Counted from the stretch's first letter, positions 36,549 to 46,800 are shown. The stretch is 64,000 nt of DNA from Pseudomonas sp. MRSN 12121 (GCF_000931465.1 NZ_CP010892.1:6409388-6473387), one strand, 5' to 3'. Made by a program: numbers and translations. The notes: generated by a model from the sequence alone, not told the origin.

Positions 36549-36965
36549 TCAGCGTCCCCCGGCCGGAGTGGCGCCGGGCGCCGCTGTTTGCGGCTCGTCC
36601 GGCAACGGTTCGCCTTTGTGGGTACGACTGATCAGGGCAATGGTGCCGCCGCACAGCAGCACCGAGCCGATGGCCGCCAGCACCGCCACCGGGCCGCCGT
36701 GCAAGGCGGTGACCACGTTCTGTTGCGCGGCCATGGCCACCACCACCGGGATGTACATGGCGCCCCAGAAGCCGACGCCCATCTCGCAATCCTTGGTCAT
36801 GCCACCGTGCCGGTGCATCCACAGGCGCGCGCAGATCAGCAGGATCATGGCGATGCCGACCCCGCCGACGTTGGATTTGACGCCCAGCAACACGCCGAGC
36901 AGGTCACCGATAATCACCCCTGCCAGCGTACAGATCGCCAGCAGCGCCACACCGTAGATAATCAT
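36549..36965 (-). CDS. madL: Malonate transporter subunit MadL
   Basis: A 138-residue membrane protein with four hydrophobic segments and a hydrophilic Pro/Ala-rich tail. It begins MIIYGVALLAICTLAGVIIG. It is the smaller subunit of the MadLM malonate carrier. The ATG at 36965 is supported by GAGGA about 9 bases upstream; extra upstream residues are unlikely. It follows mdcH by 66 bases. Confidence 0.92.
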   Translation of the reverse strand: MIIYGVALLAICTLAGVIIGDLLGVLLGVKSNVGGVGIAMILLICARLWMHRHGGMTKDCEMGVGFWGAMYIPVVVAMAAQQNVVTALHGGPVAVLAAIGSVLLCGGTIALISRTHKGEPLPDEPQTAAPGATPAGGR

Positions 36966-37031
36966 TGTTGTTGTCCTCAAAGTGCATCGTCGAAGTTGTT
37001 GTTCTTGTGCTTCGCAAGCTTGAGCCGGTGT

Positions 37032-37967
37032 CTAGGGTTGGCGGTCTACCTCCTCACGCAACAGCGCTTGCAGGGTGTCGAGCCGGGCACCGTCGCAGGC
37101 AATCACGGTGCCTTGCTCGAACACCCGGCGCGCCAGGGCCGTCAGCACCGCCCCGGGCGGCAGTTCGATCTGCAGCCGCACGCCGCGCTCGTAGGCGCTT
37201 TGCACGGTGCCGCGCCAGTCCACCACCCGGCACATGTTGAAGGCCAGGTCGTCGCGCAACTGCTCCGGCGTACGCAGCGGCCGCGCACGGCTGCCGCTCA
37301 GGTAACCCAGGCGCGGCGGTTGTAGCGCCACCTGGGAAAACGCCTGCGCCAGGGCCCGGGCTGGCGCCTCCAGCAGCGGGCAATGGGACGGCACGCTGAC
37401 CGCCAGGCGCTTGGCGACCCCGACCCCACAGCCCCGGGCCAGCTCGGCAACCCGGGCCATGGCGGCGTCGCTGCCGGCGATCACCACCTGGTTGTCGGCA
37501 TTGATATTGGCCAGGTACACCGGCTGCTCCGGGCTATGTACCTGGGCCAGCAAAGCCTCCACCGTCGCCAGTTCCAGGCCGAGGATCGCGGTCATCCCGT
37601 AACCCTGGGGATAGGCTTGCTGCATTAGCTCGCCGCGCAGGCTGACCAGACGCAGCGCATCGCCGAACGCCAGGGCCCCGGCCACCACCGCCGCGGGGTA
37701 GGCGCCAATCGACAGGCCCGCCACGTAATCCGCCCCCGGCCCCTGTTCCAGCAGCACCCGGGCATGAACCACGCCGGCGATCAGCAGGCACAGCTGCACG
37801 GCGCGGGTGCTGGCCAGGGCCTCGGGCGTGTCCAGGGTCAGGACGTCCTCGCCCAGCACCTCGCTGGCCTGTTGCAGGCAGGCATCCGCCACAGCGCTCT
37901 GGGGCAGGCGATGCAGCATCCCCGGCTGCTGCGCGCCCTGGCCCGGGAATACCAGCAGGCTGCTCAC
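37032..37967 (-). CDS. mdcH: Malonate decarboxylase subunit epsilon (malonyl transferase)
   Basis: A 311-residue malonyl-CoA:ACP transacylase-type protein. LLVFPGQGAQQPGM at the start and the nucleophile Ser86 in GLSIGAYP mark the family, and a conserved His is in SVPSHCP. MdcH charges the decarboxylase ACP with malonyl groups to start the catalytic cycle. The start is GTG at 37967, overlapping the mdcG stop in a GTGA junction, so translation is coupled. Confidence 0.92.
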   Translation of the reverse strand: MSSLLVFPGQGAQQPGMLHRLPQSAVADACLQQASEVLGEDVLTLDTPEALASTRAVQLCLLIAGVVHARVLLEQGPGADYVAGLSIGAYPAAVVAGALAFGDALRLVSLRGELMQQAYPQGYGMTAILGLELATVEALLAQVHSPEQPVYLANINADNQVVIAGSDAAMARVAELARGCGVGVAKRLAVSVPSHCPLLEAPARALAQAFSQVALQPPRLGYLSGSRARPLRTPEQLRDDLAFNMCRVVDWRGTVQSAYERGVRLQIELPPGAVLTALARRVFEQGTVIACDGARLDTLQALLREEVDRQP

Positions 37968-38596
37968 GCCACCTGCTCCAATGGCTGCCACGGATCGCTG
38001 ACCAGCCGCGCGCCGCTGGCACTTTTCAGCAGCACCCGGGCCGAGGCCCCGGCCCACTCGCGCAGGGCCACGGCGCCATGAGGCGTCTGCAATTGCATAT
38101 CCACCGGGCAAATGCCGGTATCGAGCAGCGCCAGCAACGCCCGGGCCTGTTCCCGGTTCATGGGCTGTTCAGTGCGCAGGATCAGGTCCAGGTCGCTGTG
38201 TCGATGCAAGGCCGGCACACCGCTGGCCAGCTCGAACCCGGCGCTGCCGCTGACGCCCCAGGCCCAGCCACAGGCGTCCAGCGGCCCGCGCAACTCGGCC
38301 AATGCCTGAAGGGCTGGCCAGGCATGATCCGACTCGGCGTGACGCAGGTCCTCCGGTCGCACCCGGCGTTCGATGGCTGCCAGCGTCATCAGCGTTGCAT
38401 AACGTTGTTCACGTTGTTGTCCACGCACGCCTACCGCCACCTGCCCCGCCGCGGTCAGCGCGCGGCGCACCACCACCGGCTGCCCCGCGGCCATGGCCGC
38501 CACTGCCCAGGCCGGGGCATCGGCGGGTAATTGCCGCGGGGTCAGGCCCCACAGCAGGTCGTGGGGCAACAAGGCATCGTTCACGGCGCTCACCAT
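37964..38596 (-). CDS. mdcG: Malonate decarboxylase holo-ACP synthase
   Basis: A 210-residue phosphoribosyl-dephospho-CoA transferase that attaches the prosthetic group to MdcC. It contains the nucleotidyltransferase signature GSAGFELASG followed by HSDLDLIL with two Asp. The start at 38596 overlaps the mdcE stop by a few bases. A longer in-frame version is out of keeping with the family and overlaps mdcE further. Confidence 0.9.
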   Translation of the reverse strand: MVSAVNDALLPHDLLWGLTPRQLPADAPAWAVAAMAAGQPVVVRRALTAAGQVAVGVRGQQREQRYATLMTLAAIERRVRPEDLRHAESDHAWPALQALAELRGPLDACGWAWGVSGSAGFELASGVPALHRHSDLDLILRTEQPMNREQARALLALLDTGICPVDMQLQTPHGAVALREWAGASARVLLKSASGARLVSDPWQPLEQVA

Positions 38597-39393
38597 TGCT
38601 CGCGCAACAGCTGGCGGACCCGGCTGGACGCGCCGCGATTGCTGGCGCCCAGACGGCCCGACAGGTCGCGGCCATGCGCCCGCGCATCGGCAATCGCCTG
38701 CTCCAGGCATTGCCGTACCCGCGCCAGATCGTCCGCGCCGGGCTGCTCGATCTGGCTGACCTCCAGGGTCTCCCAGAGCAGGCCGAGGCTGGCATAGCTG
38801 TCGATGTCATAGGCCATGGGCGGCACGCTGGCGGCCAGGGCCTCCAGTTCCTCGACGCTGCGCAGGGTGACCCGCGCCGCCGAGGCCTTGCCCATGGCAT
38901 GCACCATCACCCCCGGATCGCGCAGGGCGATCAGGCGGTTGGCCTGGTAACCGTGGGCCAGGAAGGCCCCGGACATGGCCTTGCCCACCAGCAGGCCGAT
39001 CACCGGGTGCCCGGCCAGCCGGGCCCGGGCGTAACTGTCGGCAGCCGCGGCCAGGGCCTGGTGGATGCCCAACGCTTCCTCGCGCCGCCCATAGGCCTGG
39101 CTTGGCACGTCGACAATGGCGATCAGCGCGCGTTTGACGCTCTGCTCGCGGTCGGCCTCGATCGCCTCGTCCACCGCCTTGGCCAGGCCCCAGCCTTCCA
39201 GCAGGCCGACCTCGCCGTTGCGCGCCCGCACGAAGGGGTTTTCAGGGTCGGCGACCACGGCGATAAAACGCACCGGCTGCTGCGCCAGCACGGCATCCGC
39301 CACCTTCAGCGACGCCGGCAAACCGGTCACCGGGGCAGCCCCCGCGCTCAGGGCGTGGAACCAGTTCAGGCCCCTCAGGGAATAAGCACTCAT
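38590..39393 (-). CDS. mdcE: Malonate decarboxylase subunit gamma
   Basis: A 267-residue crotonase-fold (carboxyltransferase-like) protein, which with MdcD decarboxylates malonyl-ACP to acetyl-ACP and CO2. Visible are the RGLNWFHALSAG start and the SQAYGRREEALGIHQALAAAADSYA and VGKAMSGAFLAHGYQANRLIAL regions. The ATG at 39393 overlaps the mdcD stop (ATGA). Confidence 0.93.
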   Translation of the reverse strand: MSAYSLRGLNWFHALSAGAAPVTGLPASLKVADAVLAQQPVRFIAVVADPENPFVRARNGEVGLLEGWGLAKAVDEAIEADREQSVKRALIAIVDVPSQAYGRREEALGIHQALAAAADSYARARLAGHPVIGLLVGKAMSGAFLAHGYQANRLIALRDPGVMVHAMGKASAARVTLRSVEELEALAASVPPMAYDIDSYASLGLLWETLEVSQIEQPGADDLARVRQCLEQAIADARAHGRDLSGRLGASNRGASSRVRQLLREQW

Positions 39394-40241
39394 CAGTGGT
39401 CTCCTCGATACAGCTGGCGAACCGTCGCCGGGTCGATCTGTGGGCGGCTGTCCAGCCGCGACAGGCATTGCAGGTAGCGTTCGGCCTGGCGGCTGCGCTG
39501 TGCGGTGGGCAGCCCCTGGGCCAGCAGCTCGCCGAGCTGCTGGCGGATCTGCGCCACGTCGTCGGCCACATAACGGTCCGCCAGGCCGCTGGCGAAGCGC
39601 TGCTCGCCGCCGGTCAGGCTCCAGATGAAAGGCCGGTCGCGGGAGTCGTATTCCTCAAGGCCCGCTTCCTGCTCGATCACCTGCGGGCCATTGAGGCCCA
39701 GCCGCGCCTCCTGGGTCACCAGCAGCGAACTGCACAGCCCGGCGGCAATCGACATGCCGCCAAAACAACCGACGCTGCCGGCGACGATGCCGATCACCGG
39801 CTGGTACTGGCGCAAGTCGACGATCGCCGCGTGAATGTCGGCAATCGCCGCCAGCCCGAGATTGGCCTCCTGCAGGCGCACGCCGCCGGTTTCCAGCAGC
39901 AATACCGCACGGGTCGCAATGCCCTTGCGGTTGTCCTCGGCCGCCAGTTCCAGGGCGCCGGCGATCTTCGCCCCGCCGACCTCGCCGAGGCTGCCGCCCT
40001 GGAACGCGCCTTCGATGGCGGCGATCACCACCGGCAGGCCGTCGATGCTGCCTTTGCCGATCACCACGCCGTCATCGGCCTGGGGCACCACGCCCTGACG
40101 CGCCAGCCACGGCGACATGACGCGCTGGAAGGGGTCGAGCAATTCGCGAAAGCTGCCGGCGTCGAGCAGGGCCCTGGCGCGCTGCCGGGCGCCGAGCTCG
40201 ACGAAGCTGTGCTTATTGAGCAAACGGGCGCTGTCAGTCAT
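39393..40241 (-). CDS. mdcD: Malonate decarboxylase subunit beta
   Basis: A 282-residue carboxyltransferase-like protein, partner of MdcE. It begins MTDSARLLNKHSFVELGARQRA and contains GSLGEVGGAKIAGALELAAED and GSVGCFGGMSIAAGLCS, the oxyanion-hole glycine-rich loops. Its ATG overlaps the last eight bases of mdcC. Confidence 0.94.
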   Translation of the reverse strand: MTDSARLLNKHSFVELGARQRARALLDAGSFRELLDPFQRVMSPWLARQGVVPQADDGVVIGKGSIDGLPVVIAAIEGAFQGGSLGEVGGAKIAGALELAAEDNRKGIATRAVLLLETGGVRLQEANLGLAAIADIHAAIVDLRQYQPVIGIVAGSVGCFGGMSIAAGLCSSLLVTQEARLGLNGPQVIEQEAGLEEYDSRDRPFIWSLTGGEQRFASGLADRYVADDVAQIRQQLGELLAQGLPTAQRSRQAERYLQCLSRLDSRPQIDPATVRQLYRGDH

Positions 40242-40533
40242 GGCCGATCTCCTCGAAACCTTGCTCCAGGCGCAGGCGCACCACGCCGGGGGTGGCGCCG
40301 AAATCATGGATGTCGATACTCAGCGCCGGCGGCGTCTGGCCGTCGAACATGCGCTCGAACAGGTGTTGCCAGCGCGAGGCGCTGCCGTTGACCGAAGTCT
40401 GCACCTGGATGCTCAGCTTGCCGGGCTGCCCGGGCTCGAGCAGCACTTCCAGATCGCCCGAGCCGACACAGCCCACCAGCGCCCGGCCCCGGGCGGGTTG
40501 CCCGGCGGGAAATTCGAAAGACAAGGTTTCCAT
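40234..40533 (-). CDS. mdcC: Malonate decarboxylase acyl carrier protein (delta)
   Basis: A 99-residue carrier protein. The prosthetic group, 2'-(5''-phosphoribosyl)-3'-dephospho-CoA, is carried by Ser25 in CVGSGDLEVLLE, the position known for this family. It shuttles acetyl and malonyl thioesters between MdcA, MdcH and MdcDE. The ATG at 40533 overlaps the mdcB stop (TGATG); a GTG one codon upstream is possible. Confidence 0.94.
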   Translation of the reverse strand: METLSFEFPAGQPARGRALVGCVGSGDLEVLLEPGQPGKLSIQVQTSVNGSASRWQHLFERMFDGQTPPALSIDIHDFGATPGVVRLRLEQGFEEIGHD

Positions 40534-41408
40534 CACACTGCTCCCTGGGTAAAGGCGGCGCCGGAGGCGATCCGGTCGATCAGCAGGCAGGCCGCGAGCA
40601 AGTCCGCGGCGCCACCGGGCGAGGCGTTCAAGGCCACTAGTTGTTGGTCCAGCTCGTGCAACCGGCGACGCCCGGACAGGCTGGCGCTACCGCCGGCCTC
40701 AAGTACTGCCTGGGCGCCCTGCTGCATGGCCTGCAAACCTTCCTCACCGGCGCGATATAAAACGCAGGTGTCGGCCAGGCCGCTCATGATCGCCAGCAGC
40801 GCATCGAGCCGGGCGTTCTGTTCGCCATGCCCCTGGGCACGGCTGCGCTGGAGTTGCGGCAGGCCCCGTTGCAGCACCGCCGGAAAGCCCAACTGGGCTT
40901 CTTCGCGCGCACCGCGCACGCCATAGCGCAGCGCCACTTGTGCGCCGTGGCTGAGGGGCCGTGGCGCGTAGCGATCGTCCAGCAGCGCCAGGCGCGCGGC
41001 CCGCAGGCAGAGGGCGCCGGCGCTGTTGGCGTGAGGCTCCAGGGCGGCGGCGGCCACCAGCAGGCCCAGGGCCCAGATCGCCCCACGATGGGTGTTCACG
41101 CCGTGGGTGGTGGCGAGCATCGCCGCTTCGCCGTCACGGCCGATGCGCCCCAGGGCTTCGCGCAGGGGCAGGCCAATGGCGCCGGCCTCGCTGGCAGCCT
41201 CGGCCATTTCCTTGAACGCCGGCCACAACGACAGCGCCGAGGCATGCATCAGCCCCAGGTGCAGGTCGCTGTGGGCGCCATTGCCACGGCGGTCGACCAG
41301 GGCCGGTTTCGGCGACAGGTCCGCCTCATCGATCAGCGCATCCACCGCCAGGTCCGCCAGGCGCTCGGCCAGGCTCAGGGATTGTGTTTGCAGGTTGAAG
41401 GCGTGCAT
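40533..41408 (-). CDS. mdcB: Triphosphoribosyl-dephospho-CoA synthase
   Basis: A 291-residue CitG/MdcB family enzyme that makes the MdcC prosthetic group precursor from ATP and dephospho-CoA. Visible are the family motifs DEADLSPKPALVDRRGNGAHSDL near the N-terminus and THGVNTHRGAIWALGLL in the middle. The ATG at 41408 starts directly after the mdcA stop codon with no gap. Confidence 0.93.
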   Translation of the reverse strand: MHAFNLQTQSLSLAERLADLAVDALIDEADLSPKPALVDRRGNGAHSDLHLGLMHASALSLWPAFKEMAEAASEAGAIGLPLREALGRIGRDGEAAMLATTHGVNTHRGAIWALGLLVAAAALEPHANSAGALCLRAARLALLDDRYAPRPLSHGAQVALRYGVRGAREEAQLGFPAVLQRGLPQLQRSRAQGHGEQNARLDALLAIMSGLADTCVLYRAGEEGLQAMQQGAQAVLEAGGSASLSGRRRLHELDQQLVALNASPGGAADLLAACLLIDRIASGAAFTQGAV

Positions 41409-43079
41409 TTACCAGCTCCTGAACTTGGCGGGCGGGTTGTACAGGCCACCCGACCACTCCACCAGGTCGGCGACGCTTTTCGCCGCCAGCAGCTCGCGGG
41501 TCGCGTCGGTGCGGCGGATGCCGAGGTCTTCGGGCAAGGCGATCAACCCTTCGCGACGCATGCGCGCGGTGTCCTTGGGGTTGTGGCGCAGGCCGATGGC
41601 GGTCACCCCGGCCACCGCCGCGATCATCGCCTGGCGCTCTTCCAGGGAGCGCGCCTTGTACAGGTAGGCAATGCCCTCTTCGGTCAGCAGGTGGGTGACG
41701 TCGTCGCCGTAGATCATGATCGGCGCCAGCGGCATGCCGCTTTTCTTCGCCACTTCCACCGCGTCCAGGGTTTCGACGAAGGTCGGTTTGCCGCCCTCCT
41801 GGAAGGTCTCGACCATCTGCACCACCAGTTTCTTGCCGCGTTCGAGCATCGGTTGCGGCGCGTCGTCGTGGCGCATGTCGAGCCAGGCCGGGGTGCCGTG
41901 GCGCCGGCCACGCGGGTCGTGGCCCATGTTCGGCGCACCGCCGAAGCCGGCCAGGCGGCCGCGGGTCACGGTGGAGGAATGACCATCGCCATCGACCTGC
42001 AAGGTCGCGCCGATAAACAGGTCCACCGCGTACTGCCCGGCCAGTTGGCAGAACATCCGGTTCGAGCGCAGCGAACCGTCGCGCCCGGTGAAGAACACGT
42101 CCGGCCGCGCGGCGATGTACTGCTCCATGCCCAGTTCGGTGCCGAAGCAATGCACGCTGTCCACCCAACCGCTTTCGATAGCCGGGATCAGGGTCGGATG
42201 GGGGTTGAGGGTCCAGTTGCGGCAGATCTTGCCTTTCAGGCCCAGGGATTCGCCGTAGGTCGGCAGGATCAGCTCGATGGCCGCGGTGTTGAAGCCGATG
42301 CCGTGGTTCAGCGACTGGACGCTGTGTTTCTCGTAGATGCCGCGGATCGCCATCATCGCCATCAGCACGTGCACCGGCTTGATATGGCGCGGGTCGCGGG
42401 TGAACAGCGGCTCGATGTAGAACGGCTTGTCGGCCACCACCACGAAATCGACCCAGGACGCCGGGATATCCACCCGCGGCAACTCGCTGACATCGTCCAC
42501 CAGCTGGTTGACCTGGACGATGACGATGCCGTCGCTGAACGCCGCCGGCTCGATCAGTGCCGGGGTGTCCTCGGTGCTCGGCCCGGTATAGATGTTGCCG
42601 GCGCGGTCGGCCATGAAGCCGGCCGAGAGCACCACGTTGGGGATCAGGTCCACCACCAGCCGCGCGTAGAGCTCGATGTAGGTGTGGATCGCGCCGATTT
42701 CCAGCAGGCCGTCTTCCAGCAACTGGCTGATGCGCAGGCTCTGGGTGCCGGCGAAAGAGAAGTCGAGCTTGCGCGCGATGCCGCGTTCGAACAGGTCCAG
42801 ATGCTCCGAACGCCCGACGCTGGGCATGATCATGTGCAGGTCATGCAGCTTGCCCGGGTCGGCCTTGGCCAGGGAGCGAGACAGAAAGTCCGCCTGCTTC
42901 TGGTTGTTGCCCTCCAGCACCACACGGTCGCCGGGCAGGATCAACGCCTCCAGCGCCGCGACAATCTTGTCGGTGGGCAACACAGCGCCATCGGCGAGCC
43001 CCCGCACCTGTTCAAGCCGCCGCTGCTTCTCACTGCGCCGCCGCGTCCAGCGCGAGTCGGGGGATAGTCTTGTTGTCAT
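41409..43079 (-). CDS. mdcA: Malonate decarboxylase subunit alpha (acetyl-ACP:malonate transferase)
   Basis: A 556-residue CoA-transferase-type subunit that swaps acetyl for malonyl on MdcC. First gene of the operon mdcABCDEGH-madLM, which lets the cell grow on malonate by converting it to acetate and CO2. Family segments include GDRVVLEGNNQKQADFLSRSL and FAGTQSLRISQLLEDGLLEIGAIH. The ATG at 43079 is supported by GGAG 7 bases upstream; a GTG two codons earlier lacks one. A LysR-type operator lies 78-102 bases upstream. Confidence 0.95.
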   Translation of the reverse strand: MTTRLSPDSRWTRRRSEKQRRLEQVRGLADGAVLPTDKIVAALEALILPGDRVVLEGNNQKQADFLSRSLAKADPGKLHDLHMIMPSVGRSEHLDLFERGIARKLDFSFAGTQSLRISQLLEDGLLEIGAIHTYIELYARLVVDLIPNVVLSAGFMADRAGNIYTGPSTEDTPALIEPAAFSDGIVIVQVNQLVDDVSELPRVDIPASWVDFVVVADKPFYIEPLFTRDPRHIKPVHVLMAMMAIRGIYEKHSVQSLNHGIGFNTAAIELILPTYGESLGLKGKICRNWTLNPHPTLIPAIESGWVDSVHCFGTELGMEQYIAARPDVFFTGRDGSLRSNRMFCQLAGQYAVDLFIGATLQVDGDGHSSTVTRGRLAGFGGAPNMGHDPRGRRHGTPAWLDMRHDDAPQPMLERGKKLVVQMVETFQEGGKPTFVETLDAVEVAKKSGMPLAPIMIYGDDVTHLLTEEGIAYLYKARSLEERQAMIAAVAGVTAIGLRHNPKDTARMRREGLIALPEDLGIRRTDATRELLAAKSVADLVEWSGGLYNPPAKFRSW

Positions 43080-43156
43080 GTCCACTCCACGGGTTCGCTG
43101 TCGTGGCAGCTACCTTAGGAGCGCAGGAGGCAAGGCATCAATCAAGCAGAGTGGCG

Positions 43157-43181
43157 GATCGTTACGGTCAGGGTAATGATC
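43157..43181. promoter_or_regulatory. Candidate MdcR operator upstream of mdcA
   Basis: GATCGTTAC-N7-GTAATGATC: 8 of 9 bases pair across the centre, and it contains T-N11-A (T43163, A43175). It lies 78-102 bases upstream of the mdcA start, where LysR regulators normally bind to activate. Assignment to MdcR is inference. Confidence 0.65.
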
Positions 43182-43211
43182 GAAGGGCGCAGGGCCGTTC
43201 CTATGCCCCCC

Positions 43212-43332
43212 TGTAGCCGCTGCCGAGCCCTGGCGAGGCTGCGATAGGACCGAAGGTCCTCCTGCGGTTTCGAGATCCCTGCGCCTGCTGCGCAGTCGAT
43301 CGCAGCCTCGCTAAGGCTCGACAGCGGCTACA
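43212..43332. repeat. REP-like inverted pair (family 2)
   Basis: The left arm begins TGTAGCCGCTGCCGAGCC and the right arm ends AGGCTCGACAGCGGCTACA. It lies between the end of chpC and the mdcA promoter. The remaining gap (43333-43391) holds nothing I recognise. Confidence 0.85.
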
Positions 43333-43391
43333 GGTGCCGCGGCTGAGGCGGGGCAAGGCCTTTTGGGTAACGATCAGTTCTTCGGAAAGGC

Positions 43392-43847
43392 CTAGGACAA
43401 CCCCGCCTTCACCAGCATCTCCTCCAACCCCAGCAAATCCGGCACCTTCGCCACCTGCTCCCCCACCTGCACCGCCGCTTTCTCCAGCGGTGCCAATGGC
43501 ACATCGACGTAGCTGAGCTGGCTGTCGAGCCGGCAGGAGCGCGGGATGCCCTGGATTACCAGGGCGATGAACTTGAGGCGTTCGCGGCCGCCCAGGGTGT
43601 TGAGCACGACGATGCGCGCGCGTTCGCCGATGGCCAGGGGCTGGCCGCAGGCGGCCTCGAAGCTGATCAGCGGCAGCTGGCGGTCACGCCAGGCGACCGC
43701 GCGCAGGTACCAGGGCGGCGCGTCGCTGGCGGGTTCGCCGCGCTGGTAGTCGATCAGCTCGGCGACGGCGACATTGGGCAGGATCAGGGTGCGGTCGGCC
43801 AGGGGCAGCAGCAGCCCGGTGAGGAAGCTGGCGCGGTAGTCATGCAT
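43392..43847 (-). CDS. chpC: CheW-like adaptor ChpC
   Basis: A 151-residue single CheW-domain protein. It begins MHDYRASFLTGLLLPLADRTLILP and continues through VAVAELIDY and LPLISFEAACGQ. ChpC is thought to link extra receptors to the ChpA kinase in twitching chemotaxis. Its ATG overlaps the last eight bases of chpA. It is the last gene of the cluster here; chpB, chpD and chpE do not follow. Confidence 0.88.
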   Translation of the reverse strand: MHDYRASFLTGLLLPLADRTLILPNVAVAELIDYQRGEPASDAPPWYLRAVAWRDRQLPLISFEAACGQPLAIGERARIVVLNTLGGRERLKFIALVIQGIPRSCRLDSQLSYVDVPLAPLEKAAVQVGEQVAKVPDLLGLEEMLVKAGLS

Positions 43848-46800
43848 GGGGTCTGCTCCACTGGGCGATGCTCTCCAGCAGCACCGACTCCTGGTAAGGC
43901 TTGCCGAGGTAATCGTTGACGCCGATGGCCATCGCCCGGTCGCGGTGTTTCTGCCCGGTGCGCGAGGTGATCATGATGATCGGCAACTGCCGCAGGCGCG
44001 GGTCGGCGCGCACCTGCTGCGCCACCTCGAAACCGTCCATGCGCGGCATTTCGATGTCCAGCAGCATCAGGTCCGGGGTGTGCTCCTGCAGCAGCGCCAT
44101 GGCGTCGACCCCGTCCTTGGCGGTCAGCACGTTCATGCCGTGGCGCTCCAGCAGGCGGCTGGTGACCTTGCGCACCGTCACCGAATCGTCGACCACCAGC
44201 ACCAGCGGCGGCCGCAGCGGTGCGGCCTCCGCCGGCGCTTCGTCATCCACCGCCCGCGGCGCCGGTGGCCGCGCCTGCAAGGCGCGGATATGTGCCAGCA
44301 GGTCGAGAATCAGCACCACCCGGCCATCGCCGAGGATGGTCGCCCCGGACAAGCCCTGCACCGCCGCGAACTGCGGGCCCAGGCTCTTGACCACGATTTC
44401 CCGGGTGCCGGCCATGGCGTCCACTTGAACCGCGATCCGGTGTTCGTTGTAGTCCACCAGCAGTACCGGCAGCGGCAGGCTCTGGCCCAACAGTTTCGGC
44501 CGCGGCACGGTGTGCAGCAGCTCGCCGAGATAGCACAGCTCATAGCGCTGGCCGGCGTATTCGTAGTGCGGCGGATCGAGCTGGTAATAGCTTTCCAGTT
44601 CGTGGGGCACGACCCGGACGATGCCCTCGATGGTGTTCAGCGGAATCGCGTACTGCTCGTCCTGGCACTGCACCATCAGCGCCCGGTTGACCGACACGGT
44701 GAACGGCAGGCGAATGCGGAAATGCACGCCCTGCCCCGGGATCGAGTCGATGGTCATCGAGCCGCCGAGCTGGCGCACCTCTTCATGGACCACATCCATG
44801 CCGACCCCGCGCCCGGAAATCTGGGTGATCTTCTCCGCCGTGGAAAACCCCGGCTGCATGATGAATTGCAGCACGTCGCGGTCGCTGATCTCGGCGTTGG
44901 GGTCGAGCAGGCCGCGCTTGATCGCCTTGCGCCGCACCGCCTCCAGCGGCACCCCGGCGCCGTCGTCGCGCATGTCGAAGACGATATCGCCGCCTTCGTG
45001 GGACAGGTCCAGGGTGATCCGCCCCTGCTCCGGCTTGCCCGCGGCGCGGCGCACTTCGGCGGACTCCAGGCCATGGTCGACGGCGTTGCGCAGCATGTGC
45101 TCCAGGGGCGCGACCATGCGCTCCAGGACGTTGCGGTCCATCTCGCCCTCGGCATTGCCGACGCTGAACACCACGTCCTTGCCCAGCTCCTCGGCCACCT
45201 GCCGGACGATGCGCTTGAGGCGCGGCACCAGGCGCTCGAACGGCACCATGCGCGTGCGCATCAGGCCTTCCTGCAGCTCGGTGTTGACCCGCCCCTGCTG
45301 CTGCAACAGGTTCTCCGCGTCCTGGTTGCGCCGGTCCAGCGTTTCCTTGAGGTCGAGCAGGTCGGACGCCGACTCGAACAAGGCCCGCGACAGTTGCTGC
45401 AACTGCGAATGACGGTCCATCTCCAGCGGGTCGAATTCCTCGTACCCCAGGCGTTCGGCCTCGACCTGCTGGCGGCTGAGAATCCGCCCCTGGGTTTCGG
45501 TGTCCAAGCGCCGCAGCTGGTCGCGGATACGCTCGATGGTGGTCTCCATTTCGTTCAGGGCGACCCGCGCATCGTTGACCTGCTGCTCGATGCGTCCACG
45601 GAAGATCGACGTCTCCCCGGCCAGGTTGACCAGGTCGTCGAGCAGCTCGGCCGAGACCTTGACCATGTCCCCGGCCTCTGCCGGCGCCGCCGGTGGCTCG
45701 GGCTTGCCCGGCGGCGAGAGGTCCGGCAGCACCAGGGGCGGCGTTGCGGCCTGCACCGGATGGGTGAAGCCGCGGATCGCCTCGATCAGGCTCTCGGCCG
45801 GCTTGATCGGCTGTTCAGCGCGGGCGGCGTCGAGCATCTGCGCCAGCCGGTCATGGCTCTTCTGCAACAGGCCGAACAGGGCCGGCGTCGCCTGCAACAG
45901 GCCACTGGACAGGCCCTCGTAGAGAAACTCCAGCTCGTGGGCCAGGTCGCCGATCGGTGCGATTTCCACCATGCGCGCACCGCCCTTGAGGGTGTGCAGG
46001 TCGCGCAGCAGGGTTTCCACTTCCTGGCGGCTGCTCGGCTCGGCCTGCCAGCGCGCCAGGGCCGCACCGGAGCTGTCGAGAATGTCGAAACCTTCTTCGA
46101 GGAAGATCTCCAGCAGTTCCGGATCGTGCGCCGCCGCGTCATCGCTCACCGCCGTCTCGGGCAGCTCGCTGGCGACCCCGCTGCGCTGGCGGAACCCGCG
46201 GATCGTCTCGATCAGCGCCTTCGGATCGCTCAAGGCTTGCTGCGCCTGCAATTGCTGCAACAGCAGCGCCAACTGCTCATGACTGCGGCGCAACAGGTCG
46301 GCCAGTGCCTCGCCATGCTGATAACGGCGATCCACCAGGCCTTCGTAGAGGTTTTCCAGCTCCTGGGCGAGGTCGCCCACCGGCCCGACCTCGGCCATCC
46401 GCGCGCCGCCCTTGAGGGTATGCAGGTCGCGCTGCAGGGACGACAAGGGCGCGCCGTTGTCCGGGTCGGCCAGCCAGCGCTGCAGGGCTTGGCCGGCACT
46501 GTCGAGGATATCCACCGCCTCTTCGAGGAAGATCGCCACGATTTCCGCGTCCGGTCCCGCCACCTCGCTCTGCGCCTCGTGCTGCATTTGCGCGGTAGCG
46601 CGGGTCAGGTCGGTGATGCTCAGGGTGCGGCTGCCATCGCTGCGGATCAACCCCATGGCCGCCGGGTCGAGACCTTCCTCCAGCAGTTCGTGCAGCGCGC
46701 GGATCAGCGCCGGTTGCGGGCTGACTTCCTGCCCGGCGGCCAGTTCGTCGAGCATGTCGATCAAGGCTTCGTGGGCCTTTTCTGCCTCGTGGAAGAAGCG

